DNA of 64,000 nucleotides from DASQMT01 sp963835735 (GTDB lineage: Bacteria > Actinomycetota > Thermoleophilia > Solirubrobacterales > Solirubrobacteraceae). Within the stretch, counting starts at the first letter, position 1; each line of letters begins with the position of its first letter. The stretch covers positions 116,479 through 180,478 of the forward strand of contig CAWIGP010000004.1 of NCBI GenBank assembly GCA_963835735.1, written 5' to 3'. Shown here piece after piece: positions 44,719 to 54,752 of this stretch. The position numbers were made by a program, and so were the translations under genes. The notes beneath the pieces were generated by a model, which was not told where the DNA came from, made no database searches, and saw only the letters and a list, made by a program, of their open reading frames with translations.

Positions 44719-46680
44719 ATGCTCCTGGGCGTCGACGTCGGCGGCACGTTCACCGACGCCGTCGTCGCAGTACACGGCCGGCTGGTGACCGCGAAGGCGC
44801 CGACCACGCCGGAAGACCAGTCCGAAGGCGTGCTCGCCGCGGTGCGCGCCGCGCTCGATCGGGCCGGCGCCGCAGCGGATGACGTGCGCGCGTTCGCGCA
44901 CGGCACGACCGTCGCGACGAACGCGCTGCTCGAGGGCCGCGGCGCCCGGACCGTGCTCGTCGCCACCGAGGGCTTCGAGGACGTCGTCGAGCTGGGCCGC
45001 CAGGCGCGCGCCGACCTGTACCGACTGTGCGCCGCGCATCCGTCGCCGCTCGTGCCGCCCGCGCGGCGCGTCGGCGCGCCCGAGCGAATGACCCCGACCG
45101 GGCCGCTGCGGGCGCTGCAAGAGCCCGCAGCGCTCGCCGAGCGCATCGCCGCGCACGAGCCCGAGGCGATCGCGGTCTGCCTGCTGCACGCCTACCGCCA
45201 CCCGCAGCACGAACAGGCGATCGGGGCCGCGCTGGAAGCGCGCCTGCCCGGCGTCCACGTGTCGCTCTCGCACGAGGTGGTCGGCACGTTCCGCGAGTAC
45301 GAGCGCGCCGCGACCACCGAGCTCGACGCCGCCCTCTCCCCGCTGCTCGGCGCCTACCTTGCAGCGCTCGCGGGCCGCGCGGCGCAGGCGGGCCTGCCGG
45401 CGCCGGACGTGATGCAGAGCTCCGGCGGGCTCGCCACGCTCCAGCAGGCGCGCGCCCACGCCGCGCTGACCGTGCTGTCCGGACCCGCCGGCGGCGCCGC
45501 CGGCGCGGCCTGGGCGGCGCTCGCGTCCGGCGAGCCGGACGCGCTGTGCTTCGACATGGGCGGTACGTCGTGCGACGTCTGCGTGATCGAGGACGGCGCC
45601 GCGCGCGAGACCGGCAGCCGGACGGTCGGGGGGCGGCCGGTCGCGCTGCCGATGCTCGACCTGCACACCGTCGGCGCCGGCGGCGGCTCGATCGCGTGGC
45701 GCGACGCCGGCGGCGCCCTGCGGGTCGGTCCCCGCTCGGCCGGCGCCCGGCCCGGCCCCGCGGCCTACGGCCACGGCGGTACAGAGCCGACCGTGACGGA
45801 TGCGAACGTCGTCCTTGGGCTGCTGGGCACCGGCGCGCCGCTGGCGGGAGCGATCGCGCTCGACGCGGACAGGGCGGCCGGCGCGGTAGGCGAGCTCGGC
45901 CGCCGGCTCGGCCTCGGGCTGCTCGACTGCGCCGAGGGGATCCGCCGCGTCGCCACTGCCGAGATGGTCCGGGCGCTGCGCGTGATGACCGTCGAGCGCG
46001 GCGTCGACCCGCGCGAGCTGGCGCTGCTCGCGTTCGGCGGAGCCGGCCCGCTGCACGCGGCCGCGATCGCCGACGAGCTCGGCATGACGCGGATCCTCTG
46101 CCCGCGCGCGTCCGGCGTCCTGGCCGCGCTCGGGCTCGTCGTCTCGGACCGCCGCCGCGACGTCCAGCGCAGCGTGCTGCTCGCCGGTGACGACCTGACC
46201 GCCGAGCGGCTGCGCGAGGAGATCGAGGCGCTCGCGGGACGCGCCGGCGGCGGCGAGCTGCGCGTCACCGCCGAACTGCGCTACCGCGGGCAGGCGTTCG
46301 AGCTGGCGGTGGAGAGCGGCGAGTCCCCGGAACCGCGCGAGCTGCGCGAGGCGTTCGCCGCCGCTCACGAGCGCGCGTACGGCTACCGCGATCCCGACGG
46401 CGACGTCGAGCTGGTCACACTGCGCGTCACCGCCACGGAGCCCGGTCCGGAGATCGACGCCGCGGCCGCCGGGGCGTCCGGCCGCGGCGCGATGCGCTCT
46501 AGTCGCCGGGCCTGGTTCGCGGGGACCGAGCACGACGCCACCGTGATCACCGGTGAGCCGGAGCCGGGTGTCGAGCTGACCGGCCCGGCGATCTGCGAGC
46601 TGCCCGACGCGACGCTCGCGGTGCCGCCGGGCTGGGCCGGCCGCGTCGAGCCCTCCGGGACGATCCGGATCGAGCGGTGA
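44719..46680 (+). CDS. hyuA: Hydantoinase/oxoprolinase subunit A
   Basis: An ATP-dependent ring-opening amidase subunit (653 aa) related to 5-oxoprolinase, N-methylhydantoinase and acetone carboxylase. It has LLGVDVGGTFTDAVVAVHGR (phosphate loop), VRAFAHGTTVATNALLEGRG, VMQSSGGLATLQQARAHAAL, VLSGPAGGAAGAAWAALASG, FDMGGTSCDVCVIEDG and LLAFGGAGPLHAAAIADELG. hyuB follows with a GTGA overlap. Substrate cannot be read from sequence. Confidence 0.92.
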   Translation: MLLGVDVGGTFTDAVVAVHGRLVTAKAPTTPEDQSEGVLAAVRAALDRAGAAADDVRAFAHGTTVATNALLEGRGARTVLVATEGFEDVVELGRQARADLYRLCAAHPSPLVPPARRVGAPERMTPTGPLRALQEPAALAERIAAHEPEAIAVCLLHAYRHPQHEQAIGAALEARLPGVHVSLSHEVVGTFREYERAATTELDAALSPLLGAYLAALAGRAAQAGLPAPDVMQSSGGLATLQQARAHAALTVLSGPAGGAAGAAWAALASGEPDALCFDMGGTSCDVCVIEDGAARETGSRTVGGRPVALPMLDLHTVGAGGGSIAWRDAGGALRVGPRSAGARPGPAAYGHGGTEPTVTDANVVLGLLGTGAPLAGAIALDADRAAGAVGELGRRLGLGLLDCAEGIRRVATAEMVRALRVMTVERGVDPRELALLAFGGAGPLHAAAIADELGMTRILCPRASGVLAALGLVVSDRRRDVQRSVLLAGDDLTAERLREEIEALAGRAGGGELRVTAELRYRGQAFELAVESGESPEPRELREAFAAAHERAYGYRDPDGDVELVTLRVTATEPGPEIDAAAAGASGRGAMRSSRRAWFAGTEHDATVITGEPEPGVELTGPAICELPDATLAVPPGWAGRVEPSGTIRIER

Positions 46681-48144
46681 GCGTCGACGCAGTCACGCTC
46701 CGGGTCGTCTCCGGGGCGCTTGCGCGCAGCCTGCGAGGAGATGGGCGCGGTGCTGATCCGCGCCGCGCACTCGGCCAACATCAAGGAGCGCCGCGACGCG
46801 TCGTGCGCGCTGTTCGATCCCGCCGGCCAGATGGTCATGCAGGCCGAGCACATCCCGGTGCACCTCGGCGCGATGCCCGCCGCTGTGGAGGCGGTGGTCG
46901 GCGAGCGGCACGCGCCCGGCGTCGCGTGGGCGCTGAACGACCCCTACCGCGGCGGCACCCATCTGCCCGACATCACGGTGATCACGCCCGCGTTCGAGGG
47001 CGACGAGCTGCTGGGCTTCGCCGCCAACCGCGCCCACCACGCCGACGTCGGCGGGCCGACGCCGGGATCCATGCCCGCCGACTCGACCACGCTCGCCGAC
47101 GAGGGCGTCGTGATCGCTCCGCGCCGGCTCGACACCGCCGCGATCGACGAGCTCGTCGTGCAGATGCGCCAGCCCGCCCAGCGGCGCGCCGACCTGCGCG
47201 CGCAGCTCGCGGCCAACCGCACGGGCGTCGCGCGCCTGCGTGAGCTGCACGCGCGCGGCGACCTGCAGGCGGCCATGGCGGAGACGATCGACTACGCCGA
47301 GCGCCGCATGCGGGCGTGCATCGCCGCGCTGCCCGACGGGGCGCGCCACGCCGCCGACGTGCTCGAGGCGCGCGAGGGCGACCTCCCGCTCACGCTCATC
47401 GCCACCGTGTCGGGCGACGAGCTGACGCTCGACTTCAGCGGGTCGGCGCCCCAGCACGGCGGCAACCTCAATTGCCCGCTGTCGGTCACGCGCTCGGCGT
47501 GCTGGTTCGCGATCCGCGTGCTCACCGATCCAGACATCCCGCCGACCGCCGGCGCATACCGACCGGTCCGAGTGATCGCGCCGCAGCGCTCCCTGCTCAA
47601 CGCAAGCCCGCCCGCCGCGGTCGCCGCCGGCAACGTGGAGACGTCCTCGCGCGTCGCCGACCTCGTGCTCGCCGCCTTCGGCCGCGCGCTCGGGCAGGGA
47701 ACGATGAACAACCTCACGCTCGGCTCGGACGCGTTCACGTATTACGAGACGCTCGGTGGCGGCCAGGGCGCGTGCTCCGACGCCGACGGCCCGAGCGGCG
47801 TGCACGTCGCGATGTCTAACACGCTCAACACGCCCGTCGAGGCGCTCGAGCTCGAGTTCCCGCTTCGGGTCACCCGCTACGCGCTGCGGCGCGGCTCGGG
47901 CGGCGCCGGCCGGCACCGCGGCGGCGACGGCGTGGTGCGCGAGCTCGAGGCGCAGGCGGAGATGTCGTTCTCGCTCCTGACCGAGCGCCGCCGCCACGCG
48001 CCTCCCGGTGCGCACGGCGGCGCCCCCGGCGCGCCGGGGCGCAACCTGCTCGACGGCGAGGAGCTCCCGCCCAAGGCGAGCGGTAGCCTGCGGCCCGGTC
48101 AGAGACTGCGGATCGAGACGCCTGGAGGTGGCGGATTTGGCTGA
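46677..48144 (+). CDS. hyuB: Hydantoinase/oxoprolinase subunit B (one frameshift)
   Basis: Partner of HyuA, about 488 residues. The GTG at 46677 overlaps the hyuA stop. Its first residues SVDAVTLRVVSGAL match the family N-terminus. Near 46720 the frame changes by one base: continuation ACEEMGAVLIRAAHSANIKE with RRDASCALFDPAG is in the +1 frame. The total of 1,468 nt is one over a multiple of three, consistent with one inserted base (CGCTTGCG). Later blocks NDPYRGGTHLPDITVITPAF, NRAHHADVGGPTPGSMP and LNTPVEALELEFPLRVTRYA are intact. The stop is TGA at 48142-48144. Confidence 0.9.
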
Positions 48145-49024
48145 GCCCGTGGGGTTTGTCGGACTGGGGATCATGGGCTCGCTGATGGCGGCCTCCCTCG
48201 CGCGGGCCGGGCATCCCGTGACCGCGTACAACCGCACTACGGCCAAGGCCGAGGCGTGGGCGGCCGAGCACGGCGGGCGGGTTGGCGCAACGGCGCGCGA
48301 GGCCGCGGACGGCGCCGCCGCCGTGATCACGATGGTCGTCGACGGGCCGCAGGTCGAGGAGCTGCTGCTGGGCGACGACGGCGCGGTCCACGGCGCCGCG
48401 CCCGGCACGCTGTTCATCGACTGCAGCACGATCGCCCCCGCCGATGCGCGCAGGATCGGCGCGGCGCTGGCCGAGCGCGGCCACGGCTTCGTCGACGCGC
48501 CCGTCTCCGGCTCGACGCCGAAGGCACAGGACGGAACGCTCACGATCATGGCCGGCGGCTCGGACGGGGACTTCGCCCGCGCGCTGCCGTACTTCGAGGC
48601 GATGGGCGAGACGATCCTGCACATCGGGCCGCTCGGCCACGGCCAGACCGTCAAGGTGATCTCCAACGCGGTGTCGGCGACCAACGCCGCGACGCTGGCG
48701 CAGGCGCTGGTGGTCGGCAAGGCCACCGGCGTCGACCTCGAGGCGCTCGTGGCGGTGCTGGGTGCCAGCTCGTCGGCGTCGACGATGGTCACGCTCAAGG
48801 CCGCGCCGATGCTCGCGCACGACTACACGCCGCTGTTCCGGCTCGAGCACATGCTCAAGGACGTCGGGATCTGCCTCGACGAGAGCGCGGCGGCCGGCGC
48901 CCCGTTCCCGTCGGCGGCGCTGGCGCGCGAGCTCTACAACGCCGCACTGGGCCGGGGACTCGCGGACGAGGACTTCGCCGCGGTGCTCGAGGCGGTCGAG
49001 GGCCTCGCCGGCGTAAGGCTCTGA
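48137..49024 (+). CDS. NAD(P)-dependent beta-hydroxyacid dehydrogenase (3-hydroxyisobutyrate dehydrogenase family)
   Basis: 295 residues from TTG 48137, chosen because GGAGG lies 8 nt upstream; GTG 48128 is too close to it. The Rossmann fold begins VGFVGLGIMGSLMAASLARA. Substrate loop: FVDAPVSGSTPKAQDGTLTI. Catalytic Lys: GQTVKVISNAVSATNAATLA. Cofactor-proximal C-terminal block: FRLEHMLKDVGICLDESAAA. The gene overlaps hyuB, so it may act on a product of the HyuAB reaction. Confidence 0.9.
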   Translation: MAEPVGFVGLGIMGSLMAASLARAGHPVTAYNRTTAKAEAWAAEHGGRVGATAREAADGAAAVITMVVDGPQVEELLLGDDGAVHGAAPGTLFIDCSTIAPADARRIGAALAERGHGFVDAPVSGSTPKAQDGTLTIMAGGSDGDFARALPYFEAMGETILHIGPLGHGQTVKVISNAVSATNAATLAQALVVGKATGVDLEALVAVLGASSSASTMVTLKAAPMLAHDYTPLFRLEHMLKDVGICLDESAAAGAPFPSAALARELYNAALGRGLADEDFAAVLEAVEGLAGVRL

Positions 49025-49214
49025 CGCGCTGTCGGCAGCGTCGGCTTGTATGTCAGCGAAAGGCGCGTATTTGCAGGAGGATTATGGGATCTCGGAAGAT
49101 TGTGCATAGTATGTGACCGTCACCGGTGGATCCGCGCCACGCGGGGTTGTGACGCAGGTTTGAGAGCCGGGGATCGAAGGTACGTAGGTCCTCTCTCCCG
49201 ACCACTTTCCCCCT

Positions 49215-49847
49215 ATGCCGATCGCTTTCAAGGAATGGGCTGTCACCGTGCGCGCGCTCGCCGAGGGCGAGCAGCTCGTCACGCTCCGCAAGGGCGGCAT
49301 CCGTGAGCCCGACAAGCACTTCTCGCTCGATCACGACCGCTTCTTCCTCTACCCCACGTTCGACCATCAGCGGTGCGACCTGGTGCGCGAGTCGCATCAG
49401 CCCGAGCTGCGGCGGGCGCTCGAGGAGGGCGTCTGGGCGGAGGGAGAGCCACCGGCCCATGCGCTGACGATCGACGGCGGCATCGCACAGCCTGACCGCG
49501 TGCGGATCCGCGCCTGGGCCGAGGTGGCCCGGGCCTGGACGGTGACCGACCGCCGCGCGGTCGATGCACTGTCCCCGTTCTACGTGTGGACGCCCGACTA
49601 CGCCGAGAAGCGGCTGTCCTGGAAGCGCCGCCACCCGCTGCACGTGCTGCTGCTGCGCACGTACCGCATCCCGCGCCCGGTCACCGTGAAGGTGCGCGAC
49701 GACCACGGCGGCTGCCGCTCGTGGCTCGAGATCACGCGCGACCTCCCGTTCGAGGGGACGCCCGTGCTGTCTGACGAGGAGTTCGAGCGCGCGTCCGAGG
49801 AGATCACGGGGATCGTGGAAGCGGGCGGCGTTCCTGCCTACGCCTAG
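49215..49847 (+). CDS. DUF1802 family protein
   Basis: 210 residues. It has MPIAFKEWAVTVRALAEGEQ, LVTLRKGGIREPDKHFSLDH, and DRFFLYPTFDHQRCDLVRES, the hallmark blocks of DUF1802. A later conserved part reads FYVWTPDYAEKRLSWKRRHP. No catalytic motif is known for the family. The 190 bp upstream (49025-49214) have no gene; they include CAGGAGGATTATGG and a short palindromic CACCGGTG but no clear promoter. Confidence 0.85.
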   Translation: MPIAFKEWAVTVRALAEGEQLVTLRKGGIREPDKHFSLDHDRFFLYPTFDHQRCDLVRESHQPELRRALEEGVWAEGEPPAHALTIDGGIAQPDRVRIRAWAEVARAWTVTDRRAVDALSPFYVWTPDYAEKRLSWKRRHPLHVLLLRTYRIPRPVTVKVRDDHGGCRSWLEITRDLPFEGTPVLSDEEFERASEEITGIVEAGGVPAYA

Positions 49848-49869
49848 CGCATTGCCGTAGGCCCGCCGA

Positions 49870-52800
49870 TCAGGCGGTGAACGCGGGTTCCTCCTGCGGC
49901 TCGCGCGGAAGCGTGTCCGGCCGATGGCCCGGCGTTCGGAGATCGCGGCCGGCGCCCTTGTACCAGAAGGCCTCCTTGCACCGCCGCCGCTGCATGTAGA
50001 CGGCGTTGCCGCTCGCGTCGAAGGCGCACGGTTCTGAACGGAAGGCCACCTCGACGATCGGATCGCCGTTGTTGTCGTGGTACGCGTCGACCTGCATGTC
50101 GACGATGGCCACCACAGGCGTGCCGTCCTCGTTGCGCCCGACGAAGATCGCGTCCTTGACGATCGTCTTGACCTTGGTCTTGAGGGCCGTGAGCGCCGGA
50201 TAGAAGAACAGGAACGGGCGTGTGGTCCCGTTCGGCCCGGTCCCGGTCGGCAGCGCGTCGACGTAGCGCTTGAAGTGGCCGTTCTTGAGCCGGTTGATCG
50301 CGACCTGCACGACCAGGTTGAGGAGCGCCCGCTTGCGGCATTCCTCGAGCGGATCGGGATCCTTCGCCGTCATGTGCGGCGGCATCGGCGCCTTGCCGCA
50401 CTCGACCGGGGCGATCGGCCAGAACATTCCCTCGGCGCCCAGCTTCACGCACGGCGCCGGCGTCGGCCGGTCGTCGGGGCCCATCGGCGTCCGCATCGGC
50501 CCCGGGTCGAAGCCGCCCGGCACCTTGAGCTTGTAGTCGAGCGCCGGGATCGGCGGGTGCACGGTCAGCGTGTTCCTGTCGTCGAGCTCGGCGTTGCCGT
50601 GGAAGTCCGACGTGGCCAGCGCCTCGCCGGGATTGTCGCGCGCGAGCTGGCGCGGGATGACGAAGGTCTCCTCGTCGGTGCCGCTGCCGAAGGAGAAGTT
50701 GCACGGCGGCGTCGACGGCTTTGCCGGGTCGGTCTTCTTCTTGCCGATGAAGATGCCCTTGCGGTGGATGGCGTTCTCGCCGGTGCTGCCGATGTTGATG
50801 AACGCGGCCGTCACGTCGCAGCCGAGGTCGTTCGCCCAATCGAGCGGGCCCTGGGCGGCGCCCGGGATCGATGGCATGCCGGCCAGCGACGCGCGGCCGA
50901 TCTTGAACTCGAACTCGTGGTGGTCGTCGAGCCGCTGCTCCTCCGGGCACTCGTCCTTCGAGCACTCCCTGTTGGGCTCGTACTTCACCCACGGCCCGAT
51001 GTCGTCGCAGGACACCGCGGAGACGCCCTGCATCATGCCGCGCACGGTCCGGCTGTCGTCGTTGTGGCACTTGATGCCCTTGAACTCGAACTCGATGTCG
51101 CCGACGCTCAGATGCTCCGTGGCGGTGTGGTTTCCGTCGATCTCGAGCTTGGCGGGCTCCGGTGGCAAGTTCCAGATGTTGCTGTCGAAGTCGGAATCGC
51201 CGGTCATGTCGTCCGGGTCGTAGGCGAGCTTCATCGGCTCGGAGGCCTCGGCCTCCTTGTCGACCCCCCACTGCTCGTCCAGGCCGGCGGGCCCGAAGAA
51301 CTCCAGGCCGGTGAACAGGAAGGTCCGCGTGAGCCGCGGCGTGGTGTCGAGCGACCCGATCCTCACCACACAGACCGTGACGCCGGCGGTCAGCTTGTCC
51401 AGCAGCCACTTCAGCGGCCCGGGTAGGTAGGGGGCGAGCTTCTCCTTGAGCTTGTCCAGCGGCAGGTCGTGGCTGAACCGCACCAGCATCGCGGCGAACT
51501 TCTTACCGGCCTTCCGGCGGTCGTCGACGCTGCACTTCTCTTCCTTGTCCTGGTCGCAGTTCCACTCCTTCGGCTGGGGAACCTCGCCGCACTCGACCGG
51601 CCCGACCGGAAGCAGCCGCCCGCCGACCGCGCCGGTCTGTCCGGCGCACGCGCTGCTCCACGTGCCCTGCGGCGTGATCTTGAACCCGCCGCCCCCGAGC
51701 GAGATCTCGTTGGTCTTGCGGTCCATCGGCGCGTCCATCCCCCAGCTCGGCAGGTCGGTGTCCGAGTCGGGGTCGGTCTTGGCCAGGCTGAACTGCTGAC
51801 TGGGGGTGGTGCCGGCCTCGACGGCCTGGGCGCGGAAGCGGCAGGTGTCGAAGAACGAGTCCGGGAACCAACGGAACCGCCGGAACGCCGGCTGCTTGGG
51901 ATCGCTTTCCTCACCGACGTTGACCGAGATCGAGCCGCCGGGCCCGCACGCGGTCTTGGCGCGGAGGAAGCTCGACGCGCGCATGCGGACGTCGCGCGGG
52001 CACTTAGGCTTCTTGCCGGCGCGCTTGTGGACCGGGATGACGGTGACGCGGCGGTCGTCGTCGTTCTCCTTCTCGTCAGGGTGGCCGCGCTTGAGCGCGA
52101 GGTCCTTGCCCTTCCAGACCATCCGGAAGACGAGGTTGGCCTTCGTCCCGAGCTGCGCCTTGATGATGTCCATCACGCACTGGGCTCGGCACTCGGACAG
52201 CTTGAGATTGTGGCTGGAGGTGTAGGTCGTGCTGGCCTCGCCGACGACGGCGATCTCGGTGTCGACGGTGTCGGGGTCGTCGAGGATGCGCTTGACCTCG
52301 GGGATGATCGTCTTGGCGAGGAAGTCGCGGTGCTCCTGCTTGACGTAGTTGCGATCCACGTCGAAGTTGGCGAGCTTCCACGCCTTGGCGCCGCGGGGCG
52401 AGATGTCCGTGTAGTCGGCGACGTCCGCGTCGCCGAACGTGGCCGGGCGGGCGGAGGCCTCGGCCGGCGGTTTGCAGGCGTCGCAGCGACCCGGGTTCCG
52501 GCGGGCGGGCGCCCCTGTCTTGCGTGCGAGCATGCGACGCCGGAGCTGCGCCTCTCCCTCGTCCTCATCGAGCTGGTCAGTGCAGCGCCCGCCGCAGGTG
52601 CAGCCACCTGCGGGGCAGCGTGCGAGGGTCCGCTTCGACGGCGGTCCGCGGATCGGCATCGCGGACCTGGCGAGGCTGCGCATGCGCAGCGCCTCTGACT
52701 CGTCGAAGCGGTCCTCCTCGCCGGCGTGGCAGCGCCCGCCGCAGGTGCAGCCGCCGCCGCTGCAGCGGGTCAACGTGCGCCGATTTGACCTGGCGGCGAC

Positions 52801-53097
52801 GCTGCGCGCGAGGCTCCGGCGGCGCAGCGCCTCGAGGACGGCGTCGTGCTTGAGCTCATCGTCGCCGCGGCCACGTCCGACGCACGCGCAGCCACTAGGC
52901 CCGCACCGGGCGACCATGCGCTGCCGCGCGACCATGCGTGCGACCGCGCGGTTGCCGGCTGCGCGCTGCAGGTACAGCGCCGTCGCCGGGCTGAGCGCCG
53001 CCGGCATGCGCGACAGCTGCTGGAGGTCAGGCGAGGTCCGCGGGCCTGACCGCTCGTCCGCTTGATCCGGCGCGCAGCTTTCGAACGTTCGGCTCAT
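49870..53097 (-). CDS. Large LQR-AGNRAV-tagged protein with Cys-rich modules and OmpA-like domain
   Basis: 1,075 residues, no signal peptide. Near the start (about residues 42-57) it reads LYLQRAAGNRAVARMVARQ, the LQR-AGNRAV motif of eCIS-associated proteins. Residues ~60-210 contain three or four Arg/Cys-rich modules: RTLTRCSGGGCTCGGRC, RTLARCPAGGCTCGGRC, a diverged CGPSGCACVGRGRGD, and NPGRCDACKPP. These could bind zinc. Residues ~240-355 are OmpA-like (VVGEASTTYTSSHNLKLSEC, then RAQCVMDIIKAQLG and DDDRRVTVIPVHK). The rest is Cys-containing with an internal duplication (LPVGPVECGEVPQP versus WPIAPVECGKAPMP). No full fold is recognised. It is unbroken despite its length. Confidence 0.75.
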   Translation of the reverse strand: MSRTFESCAPDQADERSGPRTSPDLQQLSRMPAALSPATALYLQRAAGNRAVARMVARQRMVARCGPSGCACVGRGRGDDELKHDAVLEALRRRSLARSVAARSNRRTLTRCSGGGCTCGGRCHAGEEDRFDESEALRMRSLARSAMPIRGPPSKRTLARCPAGGCTCGGRCTDQLDEDEGEAQLRRRMLARKTGAPARRNPGRCDACKPPAEASARPATFGDADVADYTDISPRGAKAWKLANFDVDRNYVKQEHRDFLAKTIIPEVKRILDDPDTVDTEIAVVGEASTTYTSSHNLKLSECRAQCVMDIIKAQLGTKANLVFRMVWKGKDLALKRGHPDEKENDDDRRVTVIPVHKRAGKKPKCPRDVRMRASSFLRAKTACGPGGSISVNVGEESDPKQPAFRRFRWFPDSFFDTCRFRAQAVEAGTTPSQQFSLAKTDPDSDTDLPSWGMDAPMDRKTNEISLGGGGFKITPQGTWSSACAGQTGAVGGRLLPVGPVECGEVPQPKEWNCDQDKEEKCSVDDRRKAGKKFAAMLVRFSHDLPLDKLKEKLAPYLPGPLKWLLDKLTAGVTVCVVRIGSLDTTPRLTRTFLFTGLEFFGPAGLDEQWGVDKEAEASEPMKLAYDPDDMTGDSDFDSNIWNLPPEPAKLEIDGNHTATEHLSVGDIEFEFKGIKCHNDDSRTVRGMMQGVSAVSCDDIGPWVKYEPNRECSKDECPEEQRLDDHHEFEFKIGRASLAGMPSIPGAAQGPLDWANDLGCDVTAAFINIGSTGENAIHRKGIFIGKKKTDPAKPSTPPCNFSFGSGTDEETFVIPRQLARDNPGEALATSDFHGNAELDDRNTLTVHPPIPALDYKLKVPGGFDPGPMRTPMGPDDRPTPAPCVKLGAEGMFWPIAPVECGKAPMPPHMTAKDPDPLEECRKRALLNLVVQVAINRLKNGHFKRYVDALPTGTGPNGTTRPFLFFYPALTALKTKVKTIVKDAIFVGRNEDGTPVVAIVDMQVDAYHDNNGDPIVEVAFRSEPCAFDASGNAVYMQRRRCKEAFWYKGAGRDLRTPGHRPDTLPREPQEEPAFTA

Positions 53098-53401
53098 CCC
53101 GCGTCGGGCGACGCTACCTCGGCCGGACGCCTCGCGTCAAGCCGTCGCGCGTGGGCGTCGTAGCGCCTCGTTGTGACCCCCAGCACGGGTTGCGGCGAGC
53201 GTCCAGCTTCCTGTCCGCAACCGCGCCACCTCTGCATCGACTGATGCCGTCGCTCGATCGGGGCTGGCGACGGGCTGACGGGGCGCGTGAAGCGACCGCT
53301 TCGCCGGACGAGGTTGTCACGTATCACATGGCGCCCAAACGTTCTCGCAACTGCAGCGACTCAGTCTCGCCTGAGTGTCACCCCTCACCGGAGGTAAGAG
53401 C
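53098..53401. other. Intergenic region with possible operator
   Basis: A 304-bp gap between two divergent starts. ACTCAG-TCTCGC-CTGAGT (53359-53376) is a perfect 6-bp inverted repeat; GGAGGTAA (53389-53396) is the ribosome site of the next gene. TTGTCA at 53315-53320 could be a -35 box. No ORF with coding character was found here. Confidence 0.5.
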
Positions 53402-54106
53402 ATGTCCCGTCGGGTTGGAGCAGTGTTCGTAGTCGTCGTGGCGGCGGCGGCCGCCTGCGTGCCGGCCGCTGCGGCGGCCAAGCCGAAGCTCTACAGCGTC
53501 TCGCTGAGCGGCGACGTGCGCAACGAGGCCACCAAGACCGGGGAAGGCTTTCCTCCTGAGGGCTGCATGGGCACGACGTCAGAGACCAGCCGGTTTGCGG
53601 TCTCGGCCGGGCTGGCGCCCAAGCCGGTCGCCGCGCCGGTCGCCTCGTACGGGCGGCTCCGCTTTCGGGCCCACCTGACATCGCTCAACATCGCGGCCGG
53701 CACCGAGACCACGGGAAGCTTCGCGCCCGACCCGGACTACCCGCCGGCCGATCCGAGCGTCTGCTCGGTGCCCGCGACCAGGAGCTGGCCCTGCCGGGCC
53801 TCCGCTGAGGCCACGGGAAGGTCGGGGGCCGAGTTCGTTCTGCTGCCCAACAAGGGCAGGTACGAGCTCTACTACAACCGAACCACGGGGATCGTCACCT
53901 GCGACGACGATCTGCTGCCCCTGCGCGTGACGCTCCTGGACGTGGGACAGACGAAGCTGACGAATCTACGCGTGGGCGCCGTCAAGCGCCTCGCGAAGGG
54001 CAGAAGCGTCTCGGTCTCGGGCACGCTTGTGGTGCCTCCGGTCGATCCCGGATCCACGGGCGGCGAGACCCTGAACTACAGCCTCAAGGTCAAGCGGGTC
54101 CGCTGA
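53402..54106 (+). CDS. Secreted hypothetical protein
   Basis: 234 residues. The ATG at 53402 is preceded by GGAGGTAAGAGC. Signal peptide: VGAVFVVVVAAAAACVPAAA with A-A-K cleavage region. The mature part begins KPKLYSVSLSGDVRNEATKT and contains four Cys (EGCMG, SVCSV, WPCRA, VTCDD), probably two disulfides. A beta-rich domain ends GGETLNYSLKVKRVR. No family recognised. Confidence 0.7.
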   Translation: MSRRVGAVFVVVVAAAAACVPAAAAAKPKLYSVSLSGDVRNEATKTGEGFPPEGCMGTTSETSRFAVSAGLAPKPVAAPVASYGRLRFRAHLTSLNIAAGTETTGSFAPDPDYPPADPSVCSVPATRSWPCRASAEATGRSGAEFVLLPNKGRYELYYNRTTGIVTCDDDLLPLRVTLLDVGQTKLTNLRVGAVKRLAKGRSVSVSGTLVVPPVDPGSTGGETLNYSLKVKRVR

Positions 54107-54752
54107 GGTGGCCATGTTCTCCCGCACGCCGCCGGCGAGCGCGCACCCAGCTCCGTAACGGCACTAATCGGGCCTCACTGTCCGCGAGCGGCAGAACAAC
54201 CGCCCTGGCAATCGAATGGTCCGTGTGCTGCGAGACGGAAGGCCAAGACCACCGGTACTCCACCAAAGCGGGCGCGCCGGCCCGCGGCGACGCAGACTAC
54301 CGCTCAGGACGACGCGCAGGCGCGTCGGGTGAGACACCTGCTTCTCGGTAAAGGAGCTGCCGTGGCGCTCGGGTTCGACCGTCCGCTCGCTGTTGAGATG
54401 GACGAATACGAGCAGCGCCTGATCGGCGACGCTGACGACTGCTCGGCATGGAAAGCAGCAATTCGCCGAGCGCACGGCCCGAGTGCTGCTGGCAGTGAAA
54501 GCGGCACTCCCGACCTGGCCACTCATCCCAGGTGAGCACGGCGGTCGAGACCGACGGTGTGGACGCCCTCCCCCTTAGACGTACTCGTCCGTTGCCGAGC
54601 GCCTCGCTGAAGACATGCTCGCGACTGACAAGCCGCCGTCATGACGCCGGCAGAACTGGCAGCCCGGGAGATGAGAGCGCCCGACGCTGCAGCATGGCGT
54701 CCGTCATGAGTTCGAATTGTCCACCCGCGCCGGCGACTCGGCCGTGGGCTCG
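54107..54752. other. Non-coding or decayed stretch
   Basis: About 645 bp without a convincing intact gene. On the plus strand 54371-54535 one frame reads ALGFDRPLAVEMDEYEQRLI, then GDADDCSAWKAAIRRA, which looks protein-like, but the frame then degenerates (a one-base shift would give RVLLAVKAAL). This may be a gene fragment. The rest (54540-54752) shows nothing. Confidence 0.4.

Noticed and set aside
33052..53097. A complete eCIS gene cluster between the two tagged proteins
   Set aside because: The intervening 15 kb contains transporter, nucleotide, wall and NAD-synthesis genes only; no sheath, tube, baseplate, LysM-spike or AAA+ ATPase gene of such a system was found.
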